Assembly: GCF_921293095.1 (NCBI RefSeq)
Contig: NC_060246.1
Coordinates: 133,796,198 to 133,860,197, forward strand
Direction of reading: 5' to 3'
DNA: 64,000 nucleotides
DNA from: Ischnura elegans
Lineage: Eukaryota; Arthropoda; Insecta; Odonata; Coenagrionidae
Numbering within the stretch: position 1 is the stretch's first letter; each line of letters starts with the position of its first letter. A program made the translations under genes and the position numbers. Below the pieces are notes generated by a model. That model searched no databases. It was not told the DNA's origin and was given only the letters and a program-made list of their open reading frames with translations. Shown piece after piece: positions 11,640-23,002 of this stretch.

Positions 11640-12420
11640 CATTAGTTTTCCTATTATTTCAAAACATACCTCTATGACCTCTGACCCCATTGTGACCCTC
11701 GCTGGTAATAAAAAGTCGACAATATGGATTTAAAAACAGCAAAACTGACTTGGGCACCCTTTAAAACACATAGTTACACTCTTTTGCTGTCATGGTGGGC
11801 CGATTTAACTCTATGACCCTTGACCCCCATTATGACCTTCGAAGGTCAAAATATCAACAATACGGATGTACGAACAGCCTAACCGACTTTGGCACCCTTC
11901 AAAACCTATGGTTTGACACCTTGGTTGTCATGATGGCTCGACGTTTGACTCTATGACCTTTGACCCCAATTGTGACCTTCGGAGGTCAAAAAATCAACAA
12001 TACGGATCTACGAACAGCCTAACCGACTTTGGCACCCTTCAAAACCTATGGTTTGACACCTTGGTTGTCATGATGGCTCGCCGTTTGACTCTATGACCTT
12101 TGACCCCAATTGTGACCTTCGGAGGTCAAAAAATCAACAATACGGATCTACGAACAGCCTAACCGACTTTGGCACCCTTCAAAACCTATGGTTTGACACC
12201 TTGGTTGTCATGATGGCTCGACGTTTGACTCTATGACCTTTGACCCCAATTGTGACCTTCGGAGGTCAAAAAATCAACAATACGGATCTACGAACAGCCT
12301 AACCGACTTTGGCACCCTTCATAACCTATGGTTTGACCCCTTGGTGTTTATGATTGCCCGACTTTTAACTCTATGACCTTTGACCCCCGTGGTGACCCTC
12401 GGAGGTCAATTAGTGAATAA
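11640..12420. repeat. 140-bp tandem repeat array with AGGTCA half-sites
   Basis: The landmark TGACCYTTGACC falls at 11814, 11954, 12094, 12234 and 12374, an exact 140-bp period, with a diverged unit at 11675. Each unit has TGACCTTTGACCC (a DR1 arrangement read on the minus strand) and TGACCTTCGGAGGTCA (an everted repeat spaced by 4). The left arm has matching units at 9705-9717 and 9845-9857, and TCAAGGTCA at 9569-9577. Confidence 0.9.
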
Positions 12421-13552
12421 TACGGGTATTTGGACAATACCAATGACTTGGGCAACCTACAAAACCCATGGATCGACACCTTTGTTGGTATGCTATTCCT
12501 TTTGCCACCCTTCCCCAACAACACACATTTGGATATACATATGTATATATATTGTATTTTCATGGGTCACATACATATATATTTTTGTTATGTATTACAT
12601 CTGTAGTACATATGTATTATTGAATGTATTTCCTTTGTATTCATACATATGTAAATGTGGTCAAAAATACACAAAATATACATTATGTATATTTCCTGTA
12701 ATACTTGGGAGGTAGATTTTCGTGGCGTCTTGCGAAACGTTCATAAACATTTTTTCCAGAAATAATATGTTCACAGCAAACGCCAGATTTCCCTATTTTA
12801 ATGATCATTCATCCATTCGAATTTATACCCAGAAAGCTTAAAAATAAATCATATACTGGTCGATGTGAGCAAGGGTAGTAAATATGGCGGCTATTTATGT
12901 TAATTTGTAAATGCACGCGAAATACAGACGTATTACATATGTAAAATTCAGTTTCTATCCGCGAAATATACACATGGATAAATGGTTCACAATACATGAA
13001 AAATACAAAACATAGTACTTGCACAGATCAAAAGTAAAAGCGAAGTTTGATTTTTTAAACAATATTTTAATGTATTAGACAAAAAATTAAATTCTCAATT
13101 CCGCGGCTCACTGTCGCTAGGGAAGTGAGTGGGAGTGATACAGTTATAATCTCGTTGACAGTAAACCTCGGCCTCGGCATTTCGTTCGAGACTACGAGAA
13201 CGTGCTGTAGGAGGAACTCCGGCATCTACGCTAATAAACAAAAGGAAATCCGTTATTAACTAGCTACTGATGTATAGTTAATTTTATATTTGTTTGTATT
13301 ATTATACTTATTGGAAGAATTGACATAGTGTTTTAATCCTCGATAACCGGTGCGTGTGGATGGTGTGCTCAACCCGAAGCTATGTTTTGCTGGAAATGTG
13401 CTTCAATCCCACACGTTATTGCGATTCGTGCAAGCCAGCTCCAGCAGTTTCCTGTCACTGGATTATTAAGGTAAGGTATGATTTATCTTTTATTGTATTG
13501 TACGCCTACATAGACTACATTAATTATGTTATTTGAGTATATTTGGATACAA

Positions 13553-13589
13553 CTATTGGCGCAATGTGTTGACCACATTGCGCCAATAG
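13553..13589. repeat. Perfect 16-bp hairpin
   Basis: CTATTGGCGCAATGTG pairs exactly with CACATTGCGCCAATAG across a five-base loop. It lies 80 bases after the putative first donor site of the nested insertion. Confidence 0.9.
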
Positions 13590-13767
13590 AGGTAATTATA
13601 TTGTTTATGTTTGGCTATTGTTTTCCTTTTTTGTTGAGTTATGTATCGAGGAGACTGGTGTCCATTGAAGTTATATGGTAAAACATAGTAATGTCAATCT
13701 TGTACGTATAAATTAATAGATTATGCGTCGTATAGTAATTCCGTGCTTCGCGGCTGAAGATACATTA

Positions 13768-13797
13768 TTTTTCTGCTCTTAATTAAGAGCAGAAAAA
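13768..13797. repeat. Perfect 30-bp palindrome
   Basis: TTTTTCTGCTCTTAA is followed directly by its exact reverse complement. No loop bases separate the arms. Confidence 0.9.
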
Positions 13798-16016
13798 AAT
13801 GTTTAAAGGAATGTTTTCGTTCACGTGTAAGTTGTTTTATCGCTGTTTATTACCACAACCTACTGTATTGTAGTTCTTGCATTCCTAGTTATCCTATGCT
13901 TTAGTCATAACATCTTTGACCGTAGACTTATCAGCGTAGCCTTGTCACTAATAGATTCCTCGAGGTTCCGAGCGGTTTTGCCCTCTACTTCTAATTATTT
14001 AACGAACAAGAAGTATTGGTCGTGTTATATCGGTTCCCTTGAAGCAAAATGTAATATTTCTTTCATCTTGAAATGCAGTCAATCAAGGTGCATTTCGTCA
14101 TTATTATTAACACAAGATAAATACGTAATTTTCATGCGAAAGTTTGTCATTATATGTAAGAAAAAGGTGCGTACGGGCCAAATTAATTAATTATAATTTT
14201 CTTTTCATGCTCTTTCGCGCATACCCAGCAGGCGACGATGTAAATAGCTTGGCATGGACAAGAGGAGGATGGATTACGGAAAAGACGACGAAGCAAAGCC
14301 AGAAGACCAGGTGGAATTGTTAATACCGAGGTAAGCTTTGAGGGAAATTTTTTTTACCATAATGGAGAGGTTTCTTAAAGTTAAGCCTGAAATTATCGGT
14401 TATGTATGAAATTTATTTGTTTGAAAATTTGATATCACAAGTTTATATTTTTTCTGTGTGAATCATCCGCTACTAAATCATGGTAGTAATATATTAGTAT
14501 CATGTAATAAATAAGCATACCAATGGATTCACGTTTTCCTAGTTAATTTATATTTAAAAGTAGTCATATGATCTTTTCTCATATTTCTCATTCTTCTTAA
14601 GAGAAAGGCTATTAATTTTGTAAAATGAAAGCATATCCCCAAAATATATGATTTCTCAAAGGACAAGGTCAAATCTGTGCTAGTTGGGACCTCGACATAA
14701 TTGGTAAATGAAAAAATTTAAAACTTATGTCTGGAATCTATCAGAGAAGCCAAACTTTCATTTGCATTCAGAATACAGAATTAGTACTAAAATTACAGAC
14801 TTCACAGAATACTGACTGCCTATATGAATTGATAAAAATAAAATTGAAAGGCCTTGAGCTCCTATTCAGATCTTACAAAAAGATATATTTTTGCATGACT
14901 TTTAAACTTGACTTCTTCTTTTCTCCTTTCAGAAAGTGGCTAATTGTGCAGAGTTGGTTTCCTGAATTCAGGTTTCTTCTTGTGCAATGGGTTACAACGC
15001 TTGTTCCGTGCTAACATTTTTTTCTATTTTCCAACTCAAACCATTGTTTGTACTTGATTAATCTTTGTGCCATTTTTTTAAAACTAAGTTTCACCTACTG
15101 TTTGCTGGCCCTTAATGCTTGTTAGCAATATTCATGGCCACACTTGTTATTTGTGTGTATTATTTTATTTTTCTCTTTGAATAAATGTTTTATTATCTGT
15201 ACGTTCTGGTTTCCTTATATTTATTCATCCGTTTGATCCATATTGATATTAAGTGGATGTGGGTCAGAAAATCAATATGTATAATTCGTGTACGAGGGCC
15301 TGCAGATACATATGTATATATTACATGTAAGGATATTCAGATTTCCAATTTGTAATACGCATGTATACATACATCCTGAGGGACTTTTGAGCCACTTTTA
15401 CGTGAAATATACAGACGTAATACGATTGTATTCCATTGTATACATATGTATAATTCATGTATGGGTATTCAGATTTCCAATTTGTAATACGCACGAATAC
15501 ATACATCCATAGGGACTTTTGAACCACTTCTACGTGAAATATACCGATGTAATACGATCGTATTCCATCTTATACATATGTATTTGGTCACGTTTTTTGT
15601 GTGTATTATTGATGTAATACAAATTCCGTGTTATCTGGGTTATGACCTTGACGGTGACCTTACTGGGTCAACGGTTGAATATTCGTAAATAAAAGTGTTA
15701 TTTTCGGTTTTCTCGTGTCCGAAAACCTAAGAATTGACATATTGGTCAATGAAATTCACACTTTTGTCTATCTCGATTTTTTTTAACATTGAAACCCCAT
15801 AAGGCAAATTCAAATTTTTGGTTTGGACCCACTTTGTGAGGTCAAAAGATCAAAATTGTAAAATATTGCTTACACTCAACAAAACTTAGGACCTTTCCCC
15901 ATAAGTGTGACAATTTTCATGAATATTGCTCCATGCAAAGCTACTAAAATTACAGGTCAAAAATGACACACGACCCTTGGGACAGTCTGTATGATAAAAA
16001 TTCTTGCTATGGTCCT

Positions 16017-16098
16017 GTATCCCCAACCGCTTATTTTCCCTCAGCTCCCAATCGTAGCCGGAGCTGCATCTGGGCACAAAACACCGAGATTTACCCAT
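16017..16098 (-). pseudogene. THAP-like N-terminal coding piece cut by the fold-back element
   Basis: From ATG at 16096-16098 the minus strand reads GKSRCFVPRCSSGYDWELRE, which has the C-x2~4-C zinc-ligand start seen in THAP-type DNA-binding domains (CFVPRC.SGY). The frame runs into the 9213-16016 element. Skipping that element, it rejoins at 9212 and continues about 20 codons to a stop. Whether this was a host gene or part of another transposon cannot be told here. Confidence 0.4.
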
Positions 16099-18616
16099 GA
16101 TATTTCGTAAATATCTTACTGGTGGAGAAATACCAAAAAAAACACCAAAATCGGTGAAATTCTCGGCTCACAGAGGATGATAACAGCCGATCACTCATAA
16201 GCCGCCACTGACAACAAGCCAAATGAAGGGGATGGTAGTGTCGGTCGCGCCACAAGTGGCAAAAGTTGGAGTTTGAATTAATGCGCGGGACCCGTGTTCA
16301 AATTATGACTGCTACCGCCACCTAGTGGGGCCTCCTTAGTAATGTAAACTCTATGATTTTTTCATACGTATTTTAGCGCCGGGAATACCGCGGGAAATTG
16401 AAAAAGCTCTCGCTTTAACTTATATGTTTAATCGAATATAAAATGTTCCAATGCTATTATTTCTCATAAGTATCTGCGAACTGCTCACAATAAAGGTTTA
16501 TTGAAAAGTATTTAACTCTGAATGTCCATCATGTTAGCGAAAAGAAGCTAGCAATGATCTCAACATATTCAAAAATGTTAGTTACTATTCACGAGATCAT
16601 TACCTCATAAGAAGCATCCATTTAAAGAGCAGTAAACGAATGACATTAAAAGATTATAGGCCATACAAAATGCATAAAATATGCATTCCGACTGTTTGGA
16701 ACCAGTCGATACTAGACTACTTGAGTCTGACTGTCAGGTACAAGTTTTCGCTCAATGATTTCATCACTTGGTGCCCATTTACAGTGACCAGGGGCTGATC
16801 CAGGATTTCTTGCTGGGGGGGGCACAAGCAAGGCTGTATCCAGGATTTTATTCTGGGGGGGGGAAGGGGCACATAAGAATACCTCTTATTACAAAACGAA
16901 CGCAATGATAAAGTGCCCCCCCCCCCCCCTTAGATCCGCATATGAGAGTGACCATTGAAATGAGTCGGGAGTCGGTTCTTACTGAGCAACTCTATAGGTG
17001 TTTACGCTTGGTTGCTGTTTTTTCCCATGATAAATCTCCTTAAGACCTAATAGAATCTCAAAACAGTGAGTAGGTAATAGTGTTTGCCATTGAAAGCCAT
17101 CTTGCCAACATGCTCCTGCCTTGGTGAGGGAAAAGGTGAGGGAAGAAATACCCGAGAGAAAATGTCCCACTTCTATATCTGCTTATTTACTACAAGCTAC
17201 ACATTCAATCCCATGCAAAATATATAAAGCAGCATCACATTGAAACCAGTACTGTCTTGGCAAAACTAGCAGTGCCTGACCGCACTTTCCTTAACTTTTT
17301 CTACAAGTGAAATATGATGTTTTTATTGCAAATTATTACTCACATTTAATTACAATTTTTAAAAATTATGAATGTATAAACGTATTAGAAGTTTTGAGGT
17401 GCAAAAATTGATACTATACTGTTATTTGACTATTAAAGTCATTTGTTAACCAGTGAAGGAACACCATTGCAGCACTGACTGAAACTTAAAATTGATTCCT
17501 AAACTATTGAAAAAGTCAACAAAAAATTACTCAAAATGAGAGAAAAGATAAAATTTTAAAATACTAGAAAATGTCACCTTTCAATAATTTTGTCATAGGC
17601 TGTTTTTGCATAAGCATTTGTGTGTATTATACCTATGCCACCTCTTCATACACAGACTGCTTAGTTGTTGAATCAAATTTTGGAATACCTTCCACATTTT
17701 CTAAGCAGTCAGTGAGGAAGCAAACAGCATTTTCTGAGTGTTCAGTCCTCAAATTCAAAAGTAAGCATCAGATTTTACTGCCACATTTTCCTAAAATAAA
17801 GGGTCCAAAAACATTGTCATCATAATGCAAGAAACAGCCCCTTATATATGACGAAGTAGCCTGAACTAATGACTAACTATAAAAGAAGGGGTTCATAAAG
17901 TATCTTATCACCTAGGAATTATTTCCAGAGGAAATCAATAGGAATTGTAATACATAAGGAAAATCACATTCCAGGATGCCATTTTAATTGATTCAAGTCC
18001 ATAGCTTATTTTAAGTAAAAAGTATGCAGTTATCTTATGTAGAATAGGAACAACATCTCTACAGCAGAATACCCTGAGAGCAATTAGGCAACAGTTGAGA
18101 AGTAAACCAATAAGGGGGGAGGGAATTTGGGGAAATGACTTCACATTTCAGTTGCAAAACTTACTCAACTCATGAAATTCTTAAGGAGAAACAAATATTT
18201 AAGATGAACCTGTTTATATTCCAATGCATGTGTGCAATTTGATTCAACCCCAGCAGCAGACTATATCTACTGGATATCCAAATAAGGTTGATATATCCTA
18301 AACACGTTATTACATGATGGGTATTTTGACAATGTAACATAGATATCATATTTGTTACATCCACAATAAGTTGCAAAAATAACGTTGCATAGACATCCAA
18401 GTTGTAATATCAGTGATATTTAAAAAAATGCTGTTTCAAACAGCATCCGTAGGTTGCATTCGTTCAGGATAGAATTGAAGAGCACAAATGCTTTGCTTGT
18501 GTGTCTTGGGATTACCAAAAAAACTTAATAAGCACTCCCATTATCTACTCATTAGGTGCCTATTGTGAAGATATATAAGAGATGTTGTAATATGGACCTA
18601 CATATACATTTATAGA
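16099..18616. other. Intergenic, mobile-element scraps only
   Basis: No gene seen. 16795-16935 has two GGGGGGG-bearing blocks (aggggctgatccaggattt, gctgtatccaggatttt) that look like direct-repeat ends of short DNA elements, then a run of about 14 C. The rest is AT-rich without a recognisable signal. Confidence 0.45.
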
Positions 18617-18870
18617 CAGGGATGCCGACTTACAAAAAATATTGGGGGGGCCCAAATCTTGCCCTGGGAAATTTTATAAGTAGTGAGCTTTAAGTTTTTT
18701 AAGCATTTAAGAAGAGTCATATGATCAACATTAGAACCTTCATAACTCGAATCTTGATATCTGGACACTCCGGGGAAAATCGACAAGCCTGACACATTTT
18801 TTTCTCACACCCATAACGAATTTATGAGGGGACTCGTGCCCCCTCAAGCCCCATGGAGTCGGCGCCACTG
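18617..18870. mobile_element. hAT-type MITE, 254 bp
   Basis: Left end CAGGGATGCCGACTTAC and right end (reverse complement) CAGTGGCGCCGACTCC are related inverted repeats. Flanks tttataga (18609-18616) and tttatgga (18871-18878) match at 7 of 8 positions, the duplication size of hAT elements. Confidence 0.75.
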
Positions 18871-18878
18871 TTTATGGA

Positions 18879-21800
18879 CATCACTGCAACATTGTATGGT
18901 AGTCCTTTGGATATTTGATAGAAATCCATACAACGTTCATTGGATTAACACGGATATTGTATGGATGTCATATGTTAACGCTGGCAGTGATGTTCTCTGG
19001 ATGTTGTTGAGATGATGACTACTGCTTGAGACTATATATATTCATTGTAATTTAAGTATCTTCATAAAATAAACAATAAAAATATTGTATTCATATAAAA
19101 ATTTACTTGACTGATACATCATACAAAAATTAACACACCTGCCACAAAATCCCTGATAAAAAAATTTAATGGCAGTAGTTGGAGGTACAAAGGATGAACT
19201 TAATTATTGCAAAAATGGTAATGGCAGTATGACAATAAGGACATTTATTTTCATATAGATATATTGAGGTTTAAGAGTGTAAATATGAGAGCACGACCAC
19301 TGATTCTACAAGAAGCTACAATAAAAAAAGACACCAGATTAATCACACTTGAAAGGAGACCACAAACAAGTATTGGTAGAGTTATTAAAATTAATAGCTC
19401 ACTCAAATGAGAAACACAATTACGTATAATAAAAAAGATGCCTCACTATTTCATTGAAAGAGGCTATGGTGACACACCATAAAATTGAGAACCACTCATA
19501 AATCATACACAGTGCCATGTACACAAATCCATTCAGAGGACTCCTTTCTCGTTTATGACTACATCTGGCCCTCACACTCATTACTGAATAATTGGAGATC
19601 ATAAATTTGTCCAGTTGATACTAACCATACATTGCACAAAAAAAGGAGAAGGCAGAGCCGGTTTTCACCTCTAAAATAAATATAAAGTATGTGCTGATGC
19701 CAACAAGACTATTCAGAAAATTTGCGGATGAACAGTTATCATTTTCCTTAACTTTTCATGTGGGAATTCCAGGCAATATTGAACATATACTATGTGTTTA
19801 CATCAATAAAAATTCCAGAAATCATTAAAACATCCTAAGTAAGGATAAAAACATGTTTTAAGAAATGAAAAAGGAAGTTATCTGGACATAAATGCACATC
19901 TGATGCTGGAAATACCCTGAGAGCCAACATCAGCTCATTATTTGTTTCAACGGCTTTTTTTAATTACATCACAGTACAAAACACAAAAATATTTCCAATA
20001 ATTGCCCAAGTTAGCTTAACAATTAGTAACTTTGCAAAGATCTTGGAGATACTATACAAAAACAGACTCATCATGAAATTGCCTTGCCCATATAATGGTA
20101 AAATGAAAAATAAATTATTTCTCAAGATAATTAAACCCTCAGTGATAAAATATGTACCAAGATAAAGGAGCAAAAATATTTTGTGTAGTAAAATATAACA
20201 GAAGACATTTGCCATGACATTATCAATGATTCAATTAATCACTGGTTATTATTTTGTTCAATGACCACCTAATATAGGTAGTAGCATAGGACGTCAATAA
20301 TGGTAGCATATAGCAGATTGAAAGAACTAGAAAGCTTTGAAAGAGACTATGATTGCCACAACCAAATCACCAAGGAGTTAAAATTGATTATATTATTATT
20401 TTTAACACACGAAAAAGCTAAATGGTTAAAAAAAAACATCCAACTCCACATGCATATCCATTAAGTGCCTTCAAGGTGATAAAAGCCTTACATAAATTAT
20501 GTATTCCAGTCTTTTGGTGAATAACTTTCCCCAGGCAGCTTGCACCATTAATAATTTCTTTAAACAACACTTATAATTGCACTAATATTAAATTTCAACT
20601 GTTTTAAGATTTCATACTTCAAATTCTCCCTGTGCAGTTTAAGTGTTGAAAAATTATTACTAAATAATTAACGATACAGAAAATAACCATTCATCTGGTC
20701 TGCAAATGACAGAAAAGACGTAGAAAAGATATAAGAATATATCTGCAAAAATTACTGCACTATGGACCACACCTTAACAAGGAAGGGCTGACATTATGGG
20801 CACTATCATTGAATTCCAGTACTGTCAAATGGGTAAAATTAAAATGTAACGACATAAAGATCGCAATGGAGATTACTTTACTCCACTAATACCATCACAT
20901 AAAAGAGAATAGATTTTGATATTGGTCCCTAAACACCCACAATCCGTTTAGATAAAAATAGAGGGAAGTTTTGAAAATATGATACCAATTTAAAACATCA
21001 AATACGGAATGTGAGTGCATACCTTGCTTACTAATAACTTCCCCATTTTTAGAAAAGTTACAGTTATAAATTCAGTAAAACTTTAAAAATAAACAGTTTT
21101 GCAATTAAACCATAGCATGAAAAATGGCTAGTGAAAACAGGAAGACAATTTTCCTTTTAAACCTAAATGAATGAGTACTGATAACTTTAAACACCATAAG
21201 ATCAAAGCCACCTTTTGTAATGGACCTCTAACTGATAACCATGAAAAATAGTTCTCACGATGCTTATCACCTCATACTAGTTACATGAAATATGCATGAT
21301 AATTATAAATGCGCATAGATAAATTAGTAACCTATTGTGCCAATAGAACAATCAGTTGAAGACCTTAATACAGAAAATAAAACGTTAACTTAAGAATTAG
21401 ACATAATTAAATTCATAACTTACACATGTATTTACAATGGGCACCTATGATTTTTTGATGGCAGTACAGAAAAAGGATACAATAAAAAAGCCATCAGTCC
21501 TTACTCTTTTGAAATACTACAGTTGTGAATTTAAGGTCTGATATATGAGTCAAAATATGAACAGTAGCAGATGTTTTAGAATACGCACAGAGAGGTAACT
21601 TTTACCAATTACATATAGTCATTTTGGGATACATTTAGAGCAGATGGAATTGCTAGAGAAAATCCTATAAAATTAGACCCAAGCCACGAACTAAGAATTG
21701 GCTAACTTTCTAACTTTTATAATACAAGAGAAAATATTTCTAATGAGATGCATTCCCATTAAATAGTCCCATAAAATAAGATGGTACATAATAGCTATGC

Positions 21801-23002
21801 TGATGACAAAATTAAAGTAGTTAGCACCAGAAATGAGGCCAGAGGAAGGGCAAGTCAAGCTTTAGTTCTATTAAATTCTACTTGAGTAACATTGAAGTTC
21901 TAAAGATGTTTACTACGACTTGTAGCAAGTCCTGAAGGCTGCATGTAATGCAATCTACTAAGTTATACTGACACCAAATATTCCCTTAAATATAAGGAAG
22001 GATAAGTTAGAGAAAGTAAAATAAAAATAAAATAATAAAATATTCAAACAAAAACAAGGCAGGCTATGTAAAATCAACAAATCGTTAAAAATGGTCAACA
22101 TACACCTGATCAACAGATAATAAGACTGTCGTACTGACTCGCAGAATTTTTTTCTCACCAATACTAATTAGAATGCAATTATAAGGAGAATTTCATGTTT
22201 AATAGGACAAAGGATTGAAGCTTAACTCTGATATCCAGATGCGTAAGTAACTACGTACATGTCTATTTATCTCCGAAATGGGTTCTCTAAATGAAAATGA
22301 GCAACATTTTTGAAGCAGTTGTTTAGGAAGTGCTGCACAACAGCAGCAAATGACTAGGAAGTGAACTGGCTATAAGAGGCCTCAAGTTTGTGGCTTAGTT
22401 GGATATCATTAATCTACCTCTGGTAATTCCAACATTACTCCTTTGGATAAAGAACAGTACTTAAATACTGTGTCACATTGTTCCAGGTAATATACCAATG
22501 GCATAATTTGCTAGCCAGCTAATTGGCTAAAAACTTACGGCACCCCTATGCAAGGAGGCTGACATCCTATATACATAAAGTGTGGAAAACCCTCTTTAAA
22601 AACATTTCCATGATGAGAGACTAAAAAAATTTCTGCACCACAAATTTAAAAATAACATTACTTTGAAAAAAAAAAAATTGAAAAAAATCCATTTTTGAAA
22701 AAACATTCTTCATAGCATTTCATACCCTCATATGCGGCTGTGAAAAACACTAATTTGAAAGACAATGGCTCCATAAAAGTTGGAAATCAAGGAGTACTAA
22801 TCGATATTGATCACTTCGTAAAAAAAATTTCAAAACGTCCTCATATAAAAATTTCATGTGAGAAAAATTTGGCAGTCAATTTGTAAAATCACAATGCAGC
22901 TCCAAAGTTATTCTTGCCCAGCAAGACAACTTGAATGCAGTTCAACAAAGGGAGCAGCAACATTAGCACACTGAACACCTCCATTTTCAAAATGAGGCTT
23001 TC
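18879..23002. other. Region downstream of the CARD gene, no exon seen
   Basis: Unusually uniform AT-rich sequence following the CARD stop codon at 23003. It may include a long 3' untranslated region. No clear end signal, RNA gene or repeat boundary was found, and all frames are short and unlike known proteins. Confidence 0.4.

Larger units (their letters stand above)
13340..15190 (+). other. Possible three-exon transcript inside the nested insertion
   Basis: Donor ttaag/gtaagg at 13470/13471; exon 14229-14330 between cccag and gtaagc; acceptor ctcctttcag at 14923-14932; polyadenylation signal AATAAA at 15180-15185. Joining the last two exons gives one open frame from the ATG at 14254 of about 52 codons (MDKRRMDYGKDDEAKPEDQV..., then KWLIVQSWFPEFRFLLVQW). 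The first exon holds a C-x2-C-x8-C-x2-C stretch, CGWCAQPEAMFCWKC, in another reading. Both are unrecognised. This is inferred from splice-site strength only. Confidence 0.35.
12513..15639. mobile_element. 3.1-kb nested insertion of unknown type
   Basis: The opposite arm shows the empty site CCACCCTTATGACC. Here it is split after CCACCCTT at 12512 and resumes TTATGACC at 15640, so TT is duplicated. The ends CCCCAACAACACACATTTGG and (reverse complement) CCCAGATAACACGGAATTTG are weakly alike. Subterminal parts (12530-12720, 15288-15600) are rich in tacatatgtat palindromes, and 15288-15560 has two and a half copies of a ~125-bp repeat. No transposase is recognised. Confidence 0.7.
9213..16016. 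mobile_element. Large inverted-repeat (fold-back) element with nested insertions
   Basis: The ends AGGACCATAGCAAGAATTTT and its inverse at 16016 are the start of a ~365-bp terminal inverted repeat (9213-9580 against 15641-16016). Flanking gtat at 9208-9211 and 16017-16020 may be the target duplication. The arms continue inward and meet at a 36-base loop at 11611-11646. Removing the Harbinger insert (9880-11462) and the 12513-15639 insert leaves a ~2.1-kb near-palindrome. No transposase of its own is visible. The superfamily is unknown. Confidence 0.8.

Noticed and set aside
11640-12420. CRISPR-like array
   Set aside because: Whole 140-bp units repeat with no unique spacers, inside a eukaryotic transposon.
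18879-23002. Hidden gene in the 4-kb stretch after the CARD gene
   Set aside because: Only short AT-rich frames, no splice-supported conserved peptide on either strand.
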